Notes under the pieces: generated by a model
What the model saw: the letters and a program-made list of their open reading frames with translations, nothing else
Database searches by the model: none
Told to the model about the DNA's origin: nothing
Program-made: the position numbers and the translations under genes
NCBI GenBank assembly: GCA_045222555.1
Contig: JBGUYY010000108.1
Span: 12,005 to 76,004 of the forward strand
Source of the DNA: UBA1756 sp045222555
Lineage (GTDB): Bacteria; Bacteroidota; Bacteroidia; Bacteroidales; WCHB1-69
Direction of reading: 5' to 3'
DNA length: 64,000 bases
Shown here: in pieces, positions 25,372 through 33,621 of the stretch
How the letters are laid out: each line of letters opens with the position of its first letter
Numbering within the stretch: position 1 is the stretch's first letter

Positions 25372-26847
25372 CTACAGCTCTTTCGAGTAGTTGGGCGACT
25401 CGCTGGTGATGGTAATGTCGTGCGGATGGTTCTCTACCACACCGGCGGCGCTGATGCGGCAGAAACGGGCCTCGTGCAGCTTCTCGATGGTAGAAGCACC
25501 GCAGTAGCCCATGCCGGAGCGCAGACCGCCCGCCATCTGATAGAACACCTCGTACAAGGTTCCTTTATAGGGCACACGTCCGGAAATACCTTCTGGCACC
25601 AGCTTCTTGGCATCCTCCACATCGCTCTGCATATAACGGTCTTTTGAACCGCACTGCATGGCCTCCAAGGAACCCATTCCTCTGTAAGTCTTATACTTAC
25701 GACCATTATACAGGATGGTGGCACCCGGAGCTTCCTCCACACCAGCCAGCATACCGCCGAGCATCACGGTGTCGCCACCGGCGGCCAGAGCCTTCACGAT
25801 GTCGCCCGAGTAGCGCAGACCGCCATCGGCGATCAGCGGCACGTCGGTACCCTTCAGCTCTTTGCTCACGCCATAGATGGCACTCAGCTGCGGCACACCT
25901 ACGCCAGCCACCACACGGGTGGTACAGATGGAGCCGGGACCGATACCCACTTTCACGGCATCAGCGCCCGCATCCACCAGACGGCGTGCGGCATCGGGAG
26001 TGGCGATGTTGCCCACCACCACATCCACAGTGGAGAAGTTGCGTTTCACCTCCTTCAAGGCATTGATGACACCAGCGGAGTTGCCGTGGGCGGAATCGAG
26101 CACCAGCGCGTCAACGCCGGCCTCAACCAAAGCCTCCACACGGGCGAGGGTCTCGTGCGAGATGCCCACACCGGCAGCCACCAACAGACGGCCGCTGGCA
26201 TCCTTCGACGCATTCGGCTTGTCCTTCGAGTTGGTGATGTCGCTGTAGGTAATCAGCCCTACCAGGCGGTACTGGTCGTCCACCACGGGCAGCTTCTCAA
26301 TCTTGTACCGCTGCAAGAGCTCAATCACCTCATTCATATCATCGTAATGCGTGGTGGTGATGAGATTTTCTGTCGTCATCACTTCGGTGATGGGACGTGC
26401 CATCTTGGTCTCGAAACGCAGGTCTCGATTGGTGACGATGCCCACCAGCACCCCCTGTTCGTTGATGACCGGAATACCGCCGATACGATACTCTCTCATG
26501 ATACGCTGGGCGTCACCCACGGTCTTGTCAGGCGTGATGGTCACGGGATTGTTGATCATACCGTTCTGGGCGCGTTTCACCATGCTGACCTGATGTGCCT
26601 GTTCCTCAATAGGCATATTCTTATGAATCACACCGATACCACCTTCGCGAGCCATGGCGATGGCCATCTTGGCCTCGGTGACGGTGTCCATGGCAGCCGA
26701 CACGAACGGGGCGTTCAGACGGATGTTGCGGGTGAAACGGGTACCCAACGTCACCTCACGGGGAAGGATTTCCGAATAGGCGGGCAGCAAGAGCACATCG
26801 TCGAATGTCAGCCCATCAAATTGAATTTTATCTTGTATAAATGACAT
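25372..26847 (-). CDS. guaB: IMP dehydrogenase
   Basis: A 491-residue IMPDH, converting IMP to XMP with NAD, the first committed step to GMP. Two CBS domains interrupt the barrel at about residues 95-210. The catalytic Cys lies in GPGSICTTR, the flap region includes YRGMGSLEAMQ, and the C-terminus ends EL-rich as usual (SPNYSKEL). It is the last gene of the purine cluster, 56 bases after the CofE-like gene, with guaA encoded at the opposite end of the cluster on the other strand. Confidence 0.97.
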   Translation of the reverse strand: MSFIQDKIQFDGLTFDDVLLLPAYSEILPREVTLGTRFTRNIRLNAPFVSAAMDTVTEAKMAIAMAREGGIGVIHKNMPIEEQAHQVSMVKRAQNGMINNPVTITPDKTVGDAQRIMREYRIGGIPVINEQGVLVGIVTNRDLRFETKMARPITEVMTTENLITTTHYDDMNEVIELLQRYKIEKLPVVDDQYRLVGLITYSDITNSKDKPNASKDASGRLLVAAGVGISHETLARVEALVEAGVDALVLDSAHGNSAGVINALKEVKRNFSTVDVVVGNIATPDAARRLVDAGADAVKVGIGPGSICTTRVVAGVGVPQLSAIYGVSKELKGTDVPLIADGGLRYSGDIVKALAAGGDTVMLGGMLAGVEEAPGATILYNGRKYKTYRGMGSLEAMQCGSKDRYMQSDVEDAKKLVPEGISGRVPYKGTLYEVFYQMAGGLRSGMGYCGASTIEKLHEARFCRISAAGVVENHPHDITITSESPNYSKEL

Positions 26848-26881
26848 AATATTAGGATTTTAGTGATGATTCGAGAAAAGT

Positions 26882-26901
26882 GAGAAAATAGGAATTTTCT
26901 C
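26882..26901 (-). other. AT-rich hairpin between the CofE-like gene and guaB
   Basis: GAGAAAAT (26882-26889) and ATTTTCTC (26894-26901) form an 8-base-pair stem with a 4-base loop, directly after the CofE-like stop codon. It could be a weak terminator or an mRNA processing/stability element before guaB. Confidence 0.35.
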
Positions 26902-26903
26902 TC

Positions 26904-27968
26904 TTAGTGGAAATAATTGCGGATCAGGATGATCGGGGTGCAACGGTCGCCGCTACCACTCACGAGGTCCATCAAACTGGCCAGCAGGTCGCGATAGAGA
27001 CGCGGGGTAGTACCCTGGCTCTGCATTGAACCCATCAGGTTGCTGTTCTTGGCAGCGATCTCTTTTTCAATAGCAGCCGTCAGCTCAGCACCATTCAGCT
27101 TACCAAATTTATCATCTGCCAAAGCCTTCACTTTCAACTCATTGGGAGTACCTTCCATAATTTCAGGATGGGTGTAGGCCGGCATGGTAATCGGGTCTGC
27201 AAATTCCCAAATTCCACCTTTAGGATCTTTGAAACAGCCATCACCATAGATACCCACGATGATATCCTTGCCCGTAACGGCTTTCAGCTCATCATGCACT
27301 TTGTGCACCAGCTCCAGAGCCTCAGCGGTCTTGGGGAACAGTTTGATACGCTCCTCATCGGTCTTGTTGGAACCGAGCAAACCATACTGGCAACGGTCGG
27401 ACAGGATGTCGGCGAGGGTGAACACATTGTTGCCGCCCATCGCACGCTTTTTCTCTTCATAATCATGCAGATTTCCCAAGATAACCCACTCATTGGCAGC
27501 AGCTCCACAGAAGTTGGGGCGCACCTCAACGGCGGCTTTCTCCTGTTCGCAAATCTCCTTATAATACTCATCATAATTCATTTTGGTGAAAGGATGGTTG
27601 CGAAGCACGTTGCCCACCTCGTCCTCTTCGGGCATAACCAGCACAATCTTCTTGGCAGCGCGGGCGATACCTCTAAGGATGATGGCGAAGCGGTTGCGCG
27701 AATAGATGGGGTTCAAGATATAGATGGTGGCGTTCTCACCACATTTTGCCTTCACATCCGCAGCGATGTCATCCACTGTGACATAGTTGCCCTGCGAGCG
27801 GGCAACCACTGACTCGGTGATACCTACTACTGCACGGTCGCAAATGTCAAATTCGTTGTTGGGCTTGCGGATAGCATCCAGCACACTTTCTACAACGATA
27901 GCAGCGAGATTGTCACCTTCTCTGATGATGGGGCAGGTGAGACCCATAGCAATAACTCCTTGATTCAT
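26904..27968 (-). CDS. CofE-like (F420-0 gamma-glutamyl ligase family) protein
   Basis: A 354-residue protein of the F420_ligase/CofE superfamily (COG1478-like): an N-terminal beta-rich domain with ITESVVARSQGNYVTVDDIA, an RNRFAIILRGIARAA stretch and a late GDGCFKDPKGGIWEFADP motif. CofE adds gamma-linked glutamates to coenzyme F420, but Bacteroidales are not known to make F420 and no other F420 gene is seen here. The position between folD and guaB points towards folate or purine metabolism. I recall proposals that CofE homologues replace folylpolyglutamate synthase in some chlamydiae; that fits the context but is unproven. The gene lies 68 bases after folD on the same strand. Confidence 0.7.
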   Translation of the reverse strand: MNQGVIAMGLTCPIIREGDNLAAIVVESVLDAIRKPNNEFDICDRAVVGITESVVARSQGNYVTVDDIAADVKAKCGENATIYILNPIYSRNRFAIILRGIARAAKKIVLVMPEEDEVGNVLRNHPFTKMNYDEYYKEICEQEKAAVEVRPNFCGAAANEWVILGNLHDYEEKKRAMGGNNVFTLADILSDRCQYGLLGSNKTDEERIKLFPKTAEALELVHKVHDELKAVTGKDIIVGIYGDGCFKDPKGGIWEFADPITMPAYTHPEIMEGTPNELKVKALADDKFGKLNGAELTAAIEKEIAAKNSNLMGSMQSQGTTPRLYRDLLASLMDLVSGSGDRCTPIILIRNYFH

Positions 27969-28036
27969 TTGATTTTAATTTTTGATGGTTGATATTTTAA
28001 TTTGTTTTCATAATGTTCTAAAATAATAGTGCTCCC

Positions 28037-28954
28037 CTATTCCGCACTCCCTCCAATACGAGCTTTGATGATGGTGGCCCACAGTTTCGACACGTCGGTG
28101 CTCGACTCGGCATGGCAGAGGAAGCACTCCATGGTGTTTTTCATCAGCATGGCGATGGTGAGCGGTCCCACACCACCCGGAACAGGCGTGATGTAGCCGG
28201 CCACCTCCTTCACATTCTCAAAGTCCACATCGCCGACCACTTTGCCTTCGGCGTTGCGGGTAATGCCCACGTCGATCACCACCGCGCCGGGCTTCACCAT
28301 GTCGGCGGTGATGAGTTTCTCCTGACCGGCGGCCACCACGAGGATGTCGGCCAGCAGCGTCACGGCACGGAGGTCGCGAGTGCCGGTATGCGCCATCACC
28401 ACCGTGGCATTCTCGTCCAGCAGCAGCTTCGCTACCGGCTTGCCCACGATGTTGCTGCGCCCCACCACCACAGCCATCTTACCACGGATCTCAATCCCCG
28501 TGCTCTTGATGAGCTGGATGATGCCCTTCGGCGTACACGGCGCGATACAGTGCGTGCCCTGCCACAACGAACCCACATTCAGCGCATGGAAACCATCCAC
28601 ATCCTTGTGTTTCTCAATGGCATCCACCACGCGATCCTCGTTGATGTGGTTCGGCAACGGCAGCTGCACCAAGATACCGTCCACCAGCGGGTCGGCATTC
28701 AGCACATGGATGATGTTGATGAGCTCGCTCTCGCTGATGTTCTCCTTCAACGCAATCAAACGGGCATCCATGCCAATCGTCTTGGCGGTCTTCACCTTGT
28801 TGGTGACATACTTCAAGCTGCCCTCGTCTTCGCCGACAATGATGACGTAGAGCGACGGGCGGCGGCCATACTGCTGCTCCAACAGCGGAATCTGATCATG
28901 GATTTTCTCCTTGATGCGCGCTCCCAGTTTTTTTCCGTCAATGATTTGAGCCAT
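28037..28954 (-). CDS. folD: Methylenetetrahydrofolate dehydrogenase/cyclohydrolase
   Basis: A 305-residue bifunctional FolD, interconverting 5,10-methylene-, methenyl- and 10-formyl-tetrahydrofolate; 10-formyl-THF is the donor used by PurN and PurH. Key residues are present: Tyr49 and Lys53 (KYVTNKVK), the VQLPLP substrate loop, KDVDGFH, and the NADP-binding VVGRSNIVGKP motif. The C-terminus carries PVPGGVGPLTIAMLM. Placement inside the purine cluster matches the demand for formyl-folate. Upstream of the start is an AAATCTCTC-type repeat tract. Confidence 0.96.
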   Translation of the reverse strand: MAQIIDGKKLGARIKEKIHDQIPLLEQQYGRRPSLYVIIVGEDEGSLKYVTNKVKTAKTIGMDARLIALKENISESELINIIHVLNADPLVDGILVQLPLPNHINEDRVVDAIEKHKDVDGFHALNVGSLWQGTHCIAPCTPKGIIQLIKSTGIEIRGKMAVVVGRSNIVGKPVAKLLLDENATVVMAHTGTRDLRAVTLLADILVVAAGQEKLITADMVKPGAVVIDVGITRNAEGKVVGDVDFENVKEVAGYITPVPGGVGPLTIAMLMKNTMECFLCHAESSTDVSKLWATIIKARIGGSAE

Positions 28955-28966
28955 GGTTTTTATGAT

Positions 28967-28997
28967 TTAAAGATTTGAGAGATTTGAGAGATTATGA
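28967..28997 (-). repeat. AAATCTCTC-type repeat upstream of folD
   Basis: On the minus (coding) strand, 8-9 base units of the form AAATCTCTC are repeated about three times just before the folD start codon. The same unit occurs upstream of purD at 30336-30398. Confidence 0.7.
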
Positions 28998-29015
28998 GGT
29001 TATATGAGAAGTTTT

Positions 29016-29087
29016 CAATTTACAATGAACAATGTACAATGTACAATTATTAGTTTTCAGTTTTCAATTCTCAATTTTCAATTTCAA
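29016..29087 (-). repeat. Compound heptamer repeat at the end of purD
   Basis: Bases 29053-29087 hold GAAAATT-like heptamers when read on the minus strand. The last purD codons (VEIEN and stop) lie inside this tract. Bases 29016-29047 hold a second heptamer family (TACAATG on the plus strand, four units). A similar pairing of both families occurs at 63809-63861. Confidence 0.75.
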
Positions 29088-30333
29088 CCGCCCAGTGGGC
29101 GATGTCGTTACGATAGAAGAGGTTGTCGCAGTGGATTTTAGCAACTTCGGAATAGACTTTCTGTTTCAAGGTGGGAATGTCATCGCCTTCGGCCACCACC
29201 ATCATCACACGGCCACCGGCAGTTTTGAGAATGCCGTTGTCCATCTTGGTGCCCATGTGGTAGATGCGTGCCTGCACCGTATCAACACCCTCAATGGCAA
29301 ACCCCTTGTCGTATGAGCCCGGATAGCCTTTCGAAGCCAGCACCACGCCCATCGTCACCTTGTTCGACCAGCGCAGCTGCTGCTTCGGTTCACACTGATG
29401 CGCCACCGCAGCGAAGATGTCGAAGATGTCGCTTTCAATCAGCGGCAGCACCACCTCGGTTTCGGGGTCACCGAAACGGGCGTTGAACTCGATCACCTTG
29501 ATACCCTGCGGGGTTTTCATCAGTCCAGCATACAGCACGCCCGACAGCGGACAACCCTCTGCGCACATGGCTGCAGCGGTGGGTTTCAGAATATGCTCCA
29601 AGGCAAAGGTTCTGTCCTCATCGGTGATGAACGGCAGTCCCGTGTAAGCACCCATGCCGCCTGTGTTAGGTCCCTTGTCGCCATCGAAAGCACGCTTGTG
29701 GTCCTGCGAAAGCGGCATCGGATACACCTTCTCGCCATCCACAAAGCACATGAACGAGAACTCGGGACCGGTGAGGAAGTCCTCCACCACCACCTTACCG
29801 TCGCCGAAGTGCGAGTCGGTGAGCATGTCCTTGAGGGCGGCCTTGGCCTCCTCCAGATTTTCCGCAATCACCACGCCCTTGCCGGCAGCGAGCCCGTCGT
29901 ATTTGAGCACCGCCGGGAAAGGTCTTCCCTGCACATACGCCAAAGCTTCCGCATAGTCGGTAAAACTACGGTAACCAGCCGTCGAGATATCGTATTTCAT
30001 CATCAACTCCTTGGCGAACTCCTTGCTGCTCTCGATGCGGGTAGCTGACTTCGTATGACCGAAAATCGCCAATCCAGCAGCACGGAAAGCATCCACGATA
30101 CCCACCGCCAGAGCCGCCTCGGGGCCCACCACCGTCAGGTCGATCTGGTTCTCCTTGGCGAAACGCAACAGTCCCTCCACATCGGTATCTTTCAACCCGA
30201 TGTTGGTAGCGATGGCGGCAGTTCCTGCATTGCCGGGAGCGCAGAAAATCTGTCCTACCTGCGGCGAACGATGCAGCGCATCTGCAATGGCATGTTCGCG
30301 ACCTCCGCCTCCGATGACTAATACTTTATTCAT
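29071..30333 (-). CDS. purD: Phosphoribosylamine-glycine ligase
   Basis: A 420-residue GARS, joining phosphoribosylamine and glycine with ATP (second step of purine synthesis). The N-terminal GGGGREHA motif, the ATP-grasp core (KYDGLAAGKGVVIA, MGAYTGLPF, FNARFGDPETE) and the usual length are all present. The extreme C-terminus (EIEN-stop) is written by the GAAAATT-type repeat, so the natural end of the protein may have been altered slightly by the repeat. It lies between purH and folD with repeat tracts on both sides. Confidence 0.96.
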   Translation of the reverse strand: MNKVLVIGGGGREHAIADALHRSPQVGQIFCAPGNAGTAAIATNIGLKDTDVEGLLRFAKENQIDLTVVGPEAALAVGIVDAFRAAGLAIFGHTKSATRIESSKEFAKELMMKYDISTAGYRSFTDYAEALAYVQGRPFPAVLKYDGLAAGKGVVIAENLEEAKAALKDMLTDSHFGDGKVVVEDFLTGPEFSFMCFVDGEKVYPMPLSQDHKRAFDGDKGPNTGGMGAYTGLPFITDEDRTFALEHILKPTAAAMCAEGCPLSGVLYAGLMKTPQGIKVIEFNARFGDPETEVVLPLIESDIFDIFAAVAHQCEPKQQLRWSNKVTMGVVLASKGYPGSYDKGFAIEGVDTVQARIYHMGTKMDNGILKTAGGRVMMVVAEGDDIPTLKQKVYSEVAKIHCDNLFYRNDIAHWAVEIEN

Positions 30334-30335
30334 AA

Positions 30336-30398
30336 ATTGAAGATTTGAAAGATTTTAAGATTCGAAAGATTTGAGAGATTTGAAGATTTGAGAGATTT
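30336..30398 (-). repeat. AAATCTCTC/AAATCTTTC repeat between purH and purD
   Basis: About seven units of 8-9 bases (plus-strand forms GAGAGATTT, GAAAGATTT, GAAGATTT) fill the entire 63-base gap between the purH stop and the purD start, touching the purH stop codon. Confidence 0.8.
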
Positions 30399-31926
30399 AG
30401 TGTTTGAAGTGGCGAACGCCGGTGAAGAGCATGGTGATACCCAGCTCGTTGGCTTTCTTGATGGCATCTTCGTCGCGGATACTGCCGCCGGGCTGTACGA
30501 TGGCAGTTACGCCGTACTCGTGGGCGAGTACCACTGTGTCGTCGAAGGGCAGGAAGCCGTCGGAAGCCAGCACCAGATTGGTGGTGAAGCCTGCGGCGTG
30601 TGCCTGTTTCAAAGCGATTTCGGCAGAGCCTACGCGGTTGGTCTGTCCTGCACCGACACCAACAGTATGGTTGTCTTTCACCACTGCTATAGCGTTGGAT
30701 TTCACGTGTTTTACAATCCTCCAACCAAAATCCAACTCGTGCATCTGCTCCTCGGTGGGCTTCACTTCCGTCACGCACATATCTGCTTTCAGCGTCTCCA
30801 TCTGCGTGTCGAGATGCTGTGCCAGCAGACCACCGTTCACGCCCACATACTGCATCACGGGCTTGCCCGTCTTGGTCATATCCACCTCCATCACACGAAG
30901 GTTTTTCTTGGTGGAAAGAATCTCCATGGCTTCGGGAGTGAACGACGGGGCGATGACGATTTCCAAGAAGATGGGTTTCATGCCGAGGGCAACCTCTTTT
31001 GTGAGCGGACGGTTGACGGCCACGATGCCGCCATAGATGCTCACCTTGTCGGCCTCATAAGCAGCCTGCCATGCTTCTTCAATGGTTTTGCCTACGGCTG
31101 CACCGCAGGGATTCATGTGTTTCAGGGCTACGCAGAAGGGTTCGTCGAAGTCGCGCACCACATTCAAGGCCGCGTTGGCATCCTGTATATTATTGTATGA
31201 CAATTCTTTACCTTGCAACTGCTTACCAAAAGCGAGGGAGAAGGGAACGGGCTCGGCGGCGGCGTAGAAGTTGGCCGACTGATGCGGGTTCTCTCCGTAG
31301 CGGAGGCTCTGTTTCAGGTCGTACTCCAAGAAAAGTTTCTCGGGAAGGCCAGCCTGTTTGCGCATGTAGGTAGCGATGCAGCTGTCGTACTCAGCAGTAT
31401 GGGTGTAGGCCTTGGCCGACAGTTTGAGACGTGTCTCCTGCGTGGTATTGCCATGCTCGCGAATCTCAGCGATCACCGTTTCGTAGTCGGCGGGGTCGCA
31501 CACAATGGTCACGTCGCGCCAGTTCTTGGCAGCGCTGCGCACCATGGAGGGACCTCCGATATCGATATTCTCGATGGCCTCTTCGAAGGTAACACCCTCT
31601 TTGGCAATCGTTTGGCGGAACGGGTAGAGGTTTACGCACACCATGTCAATCTGCTCGATAGCGTGCTCCTTGAGGGTTTGGAGATGTTCGGGAAGGTCGC
31701 GACGAGCGAGGATGCCACCATGCACGTTGGGATGCAACGTCTTCACACGGCCGTCGAGAATCTCCGGGAAGCCGGTCACCTCGCTGATGCCGATGGTTTT
31801 GATATTATTTTCTTGAAGAAGACGGCTTGTGCCTCCCGTGGAGATGATTTCCCAGCCCATCTCTTGCAGGGCCTTCACAAAAGGTACCAGTCCGGTTTTG
31901 TCGCTGACGCTTACTAATGCTCTCAT
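30397..31926 (-). CDS. purH: Bifunctional AICAR formyltransferase / IMP cyclohydrolase
   Basis: A 509-residue PurH catalysing the last two steps to IMP. The N-terminal MGS-like cyclohydrolase domain (about 1-190) starts RALVSVSDKTGLVPFVKAL and includes STGGTSRLL and TLHPNVHGGIL. The transformylase domain contains LRYGENPHQSA, KHMNPCGAA and SDGFLPFDD, ending in FTGVRHFKH. The transformylase uses 10-formyl-THF from folD. A start-proximal octamer repeat tract lies between purN and this gene. Confidence 0.97.
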   Translation of the reverse strand: MRALVSVSDKTGLVPFVKALQEMGWEIISTGGTSRLLQENNIKTIGISEVTGFPEILDGRVKTLHPNVHGGILARRDLPEHLQTLKEHAIEQIDMVCVNLYPFRQTIAKEGVTFEEAIENIDIGGPSMVRSAAKNWRDVTIVCDPADYETVIAEIREHGNTTQETRLKLSAKAYTHTAEYDSCIATYMRKQAGLPEKLFLEYDLKQSLRYGENPHQSANFYAAAEPVPFSLAFGKQLQGKELSYNNIQDANAALNVVRDFDEPFCVALKHMNPCGAAVGKTIEEAWQAAYEADKVSIYGGIVAVNRPLTKEVALGMKPIFLEIVIAPSFTPEAMEILSTKKNLRVMEVDMTKTGKPVMQYVGVNGGLLAQHLDTQMETLKADMCVTEVKPTEEQMHELDFGWRIVKHVKSNAIAVVKDNHTVGVGAGQTNRVGSAEIALKQAHAAGFTTNLVLASDGFLPFDDTVVLAHEYGVTAIVQPGGSIRDEDAIKKANELGITMLFTGVRHFKH

Positions 31927-31930
31927 TATT

Positions 31931-31962
31931 GTTGATTTGTTGATTCGTTGATTCGTTGATTA
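31931..31962 (-). repeat. AATCAACG octamer repeat between purN and purH
   Basis: Four exact-period 8-base units (plus strand GTTGATTT, GTTGATTC, GTTGATTC, GTTGATTA) fill the gap and run over the purN stop codon, ending four bases from the purH start. Confidence 0.85.
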
Positions 31963-32535
31963 ATCCTGTAATAACTTTCTAACAGTATCTACATACAGCT
32001 CATGTTCGATTTTCTGACCGATGCGGTGCACTTCATCGGGGTCGTTGCCGTCGTAGGGGAAGGCGCGCTGGGCGATGATTTTGCCGCCGTCAAGGGTTTC
32101 GTCCACATAGTGGATGGTGATGCCGAATACTTTCACGCCGTAGGCCACGGCATCTTCCACGGCGTGCGCGCCCTTAAAGGAGGGCAGCAGCGACGGGTGG
32201 ATGTTGACGATGCGGCCTGGGAAGGCGCTCAGGAGGGTACTGCCCACGATGCGCATATATCCGGCGAGGCAGATGAGATCCACCTGACGGTCGCGCAGCA
32301 TCTGCACGATCTCCTGCTCAAAGTCGGCTTTCGACGAGTACGATTTCGGGGAGAAGACGAAACTCTCCACGCCGAAACGCTCAGCACGCTCAATAACCTT
32401 TGCGCCGGGCTTGTCGCACACCATCAGCACCACGTCGGCATTCAGCCGTCCGTCGGCACAGGCCTGCGCCAACGCCTCGAAGTTGGTTCCCGACCCGCTG
32501 GCAAAAATGGCGATTTTCTTTTTATTGTTCATCAT
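31960..32535 (-). CDS. purN: Phosphoribosylglycinamide formyltransferase
   Basis: A 191-residue PurN, the folate-dependent GAR transformylase. Motifs include ASGSGTNFEALAQ at the N-terminus, the catalytic Asn-His pair in NIHPSLLPSFKG and the Asp in HYVDETLDGGKII. The second of two adjacent Met codons may be the real start; both give the same fold. It lies 9 bases after purM, so the two are probably translated together. Confidence 0.95.
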   Translation of the reverse strand: MMNNKKKIAIFASGSGTNFEALAQACADGRLNADVVLMVCDKPGAKVIERAERFGVESFVFSPKSYSSKADFEQEIVQMLRDRQVDLICLAGYMRIVGSTLLSAFPGRIVNIHPSLLPSFKGAHAVEDAVAYGVKVFGITIHYVDETLDGGKIIAQRAFPYDGNDPDEVHRIGQKIEHELYVDTVRKLLQD

Positions 32536-32544
32536 CGGTATCCA

Positions 32545-33600
32545 TTATTTCATCACGATATTAACGCCCGGCTCGCCCGTCACCTTGCCGATGACGGTAG
32601 CCTTCTCGCCGTGCTGCGCCAGAATGGCGATGGCCTTCTCAGCTTCCGCTGCCGACAGAATGACCACCATGCCGATACCCATGTTGAAGATGTTGAACAT
32701 CTCGCGGTGCGGCACCTTGCCCCACTTTTCCAACATACGGAACACCGGCAGGATCTCCCAGCTGCCCTCCTGAATTTCCAAACCCTGTCCCTCGCGCAGC
32801 GCACGCGGGATGTTCTCGTCGAAACCGCCGCCAGTGACATGGCAAACGCCATGCACGTCGCACTGGTAAATCACATCCAACACGGGTTTCACATAGATAC
32901 GGGTGGGGGTCAGCAGCACCTCGCCGAGGGTGGCATCGCCGTAGGCGGCCTCAAACTCTTCGTCGCAGTCGCCCACGCGCTGACGATAACCGAATCCCTT
33001 GCGTTCCACAATCTTACGAACCAGACTGAAGCCGTTGGAATGCACACCCGATGAGGCAATGCCCACCAGTACATCCCCTACCGACACGTGGCTGCCGTCA
33101 ATCAGTTTCGACTTCTCCACCACGCCCGTGGTGAAACCGGCGATGTCGTACTCGTCGTCGGAGTACATGCCCGGCATCTCGGCGGTCTCGCCACCGATAA
33201 GGGCACAACCGGCCTGACGGCAACCGTCAGCCACACCGGCCACGATCGCCTCCACCTTCTCCGGCACATTATGCCCCAACGCCACATAGTCGAGGAAGAT
33301 CAGCGGCTCGGCACCCTGTGCCAGCACGTCGTTCACACACATGGCCACGGCATCAATACCGATGGTGTCGTGCTTGTCCATCGCGAAAGCAATCTTCAGC
33401 TTGGTTCCCACACCGTCGGTGCCACTCACCAGCACCGGCTCCTTGATGTTCAGACAACTCAGGTCGAACATTCCGCCAAAAGAACCGATGTTGCCCATCG
33501 ACCCTTTACGCTCGGTTGACGACACATGCTGTTTGATGCGGCGGACCACCTCGTAGCCAGCCTCCAGATTCACTCCCGCTTTTTCGTAAGATTTTGCCAT
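32545..33600 (-). CDS. purM: Phosphoribosylformylglycinamidine cyclo-ligase (AIR synthetase)
   Basis: A 351-residue PurM closing the imidazole ring with ATP. The N-terminus YEKAGVNLEAG, the DGVGTKLKIA loop, ALIGGETAEMPG and the CHVTGGGFDENIPR motif are all family hallmarks. It lies 21 bases after purF and 9 bases before purN. Confidence 0.96.
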   Translation of the reverse strand: MAKSYEKAGVNLEAGYEVVRRIKQHVSSTERKGSMGNIGSFGGMFDLSCLNIKEPVLVSGTDGVGTKLKIAFAMDKHDTIGIDAVAMCVNDVLAQGAEPLIFLDYVALGHNVPEKVEAIVAGVADGCRQAGCALIGGETAEMPGMYSDDEYDIAGFTTGVVEKSKLIDGSHVSVGDVLVGIASSGVHSNGFSLVRKIVERKGFGYRQRVGDCDEEFEAAYGDATLGEVLLTPTRIYVKPVLDVIYQCDVHGVCHVTGGGFDENIPRALREGQGLEIQEGSWEILPVFRMLEKWGKVPHREMFNIFNMGIGMVVILSAAEAEKAIAILAQHGEKATVIGKVTGEPGVNIVMK

Positions 33601-33621
33601 AATTATTCTTTATTAAAATTT

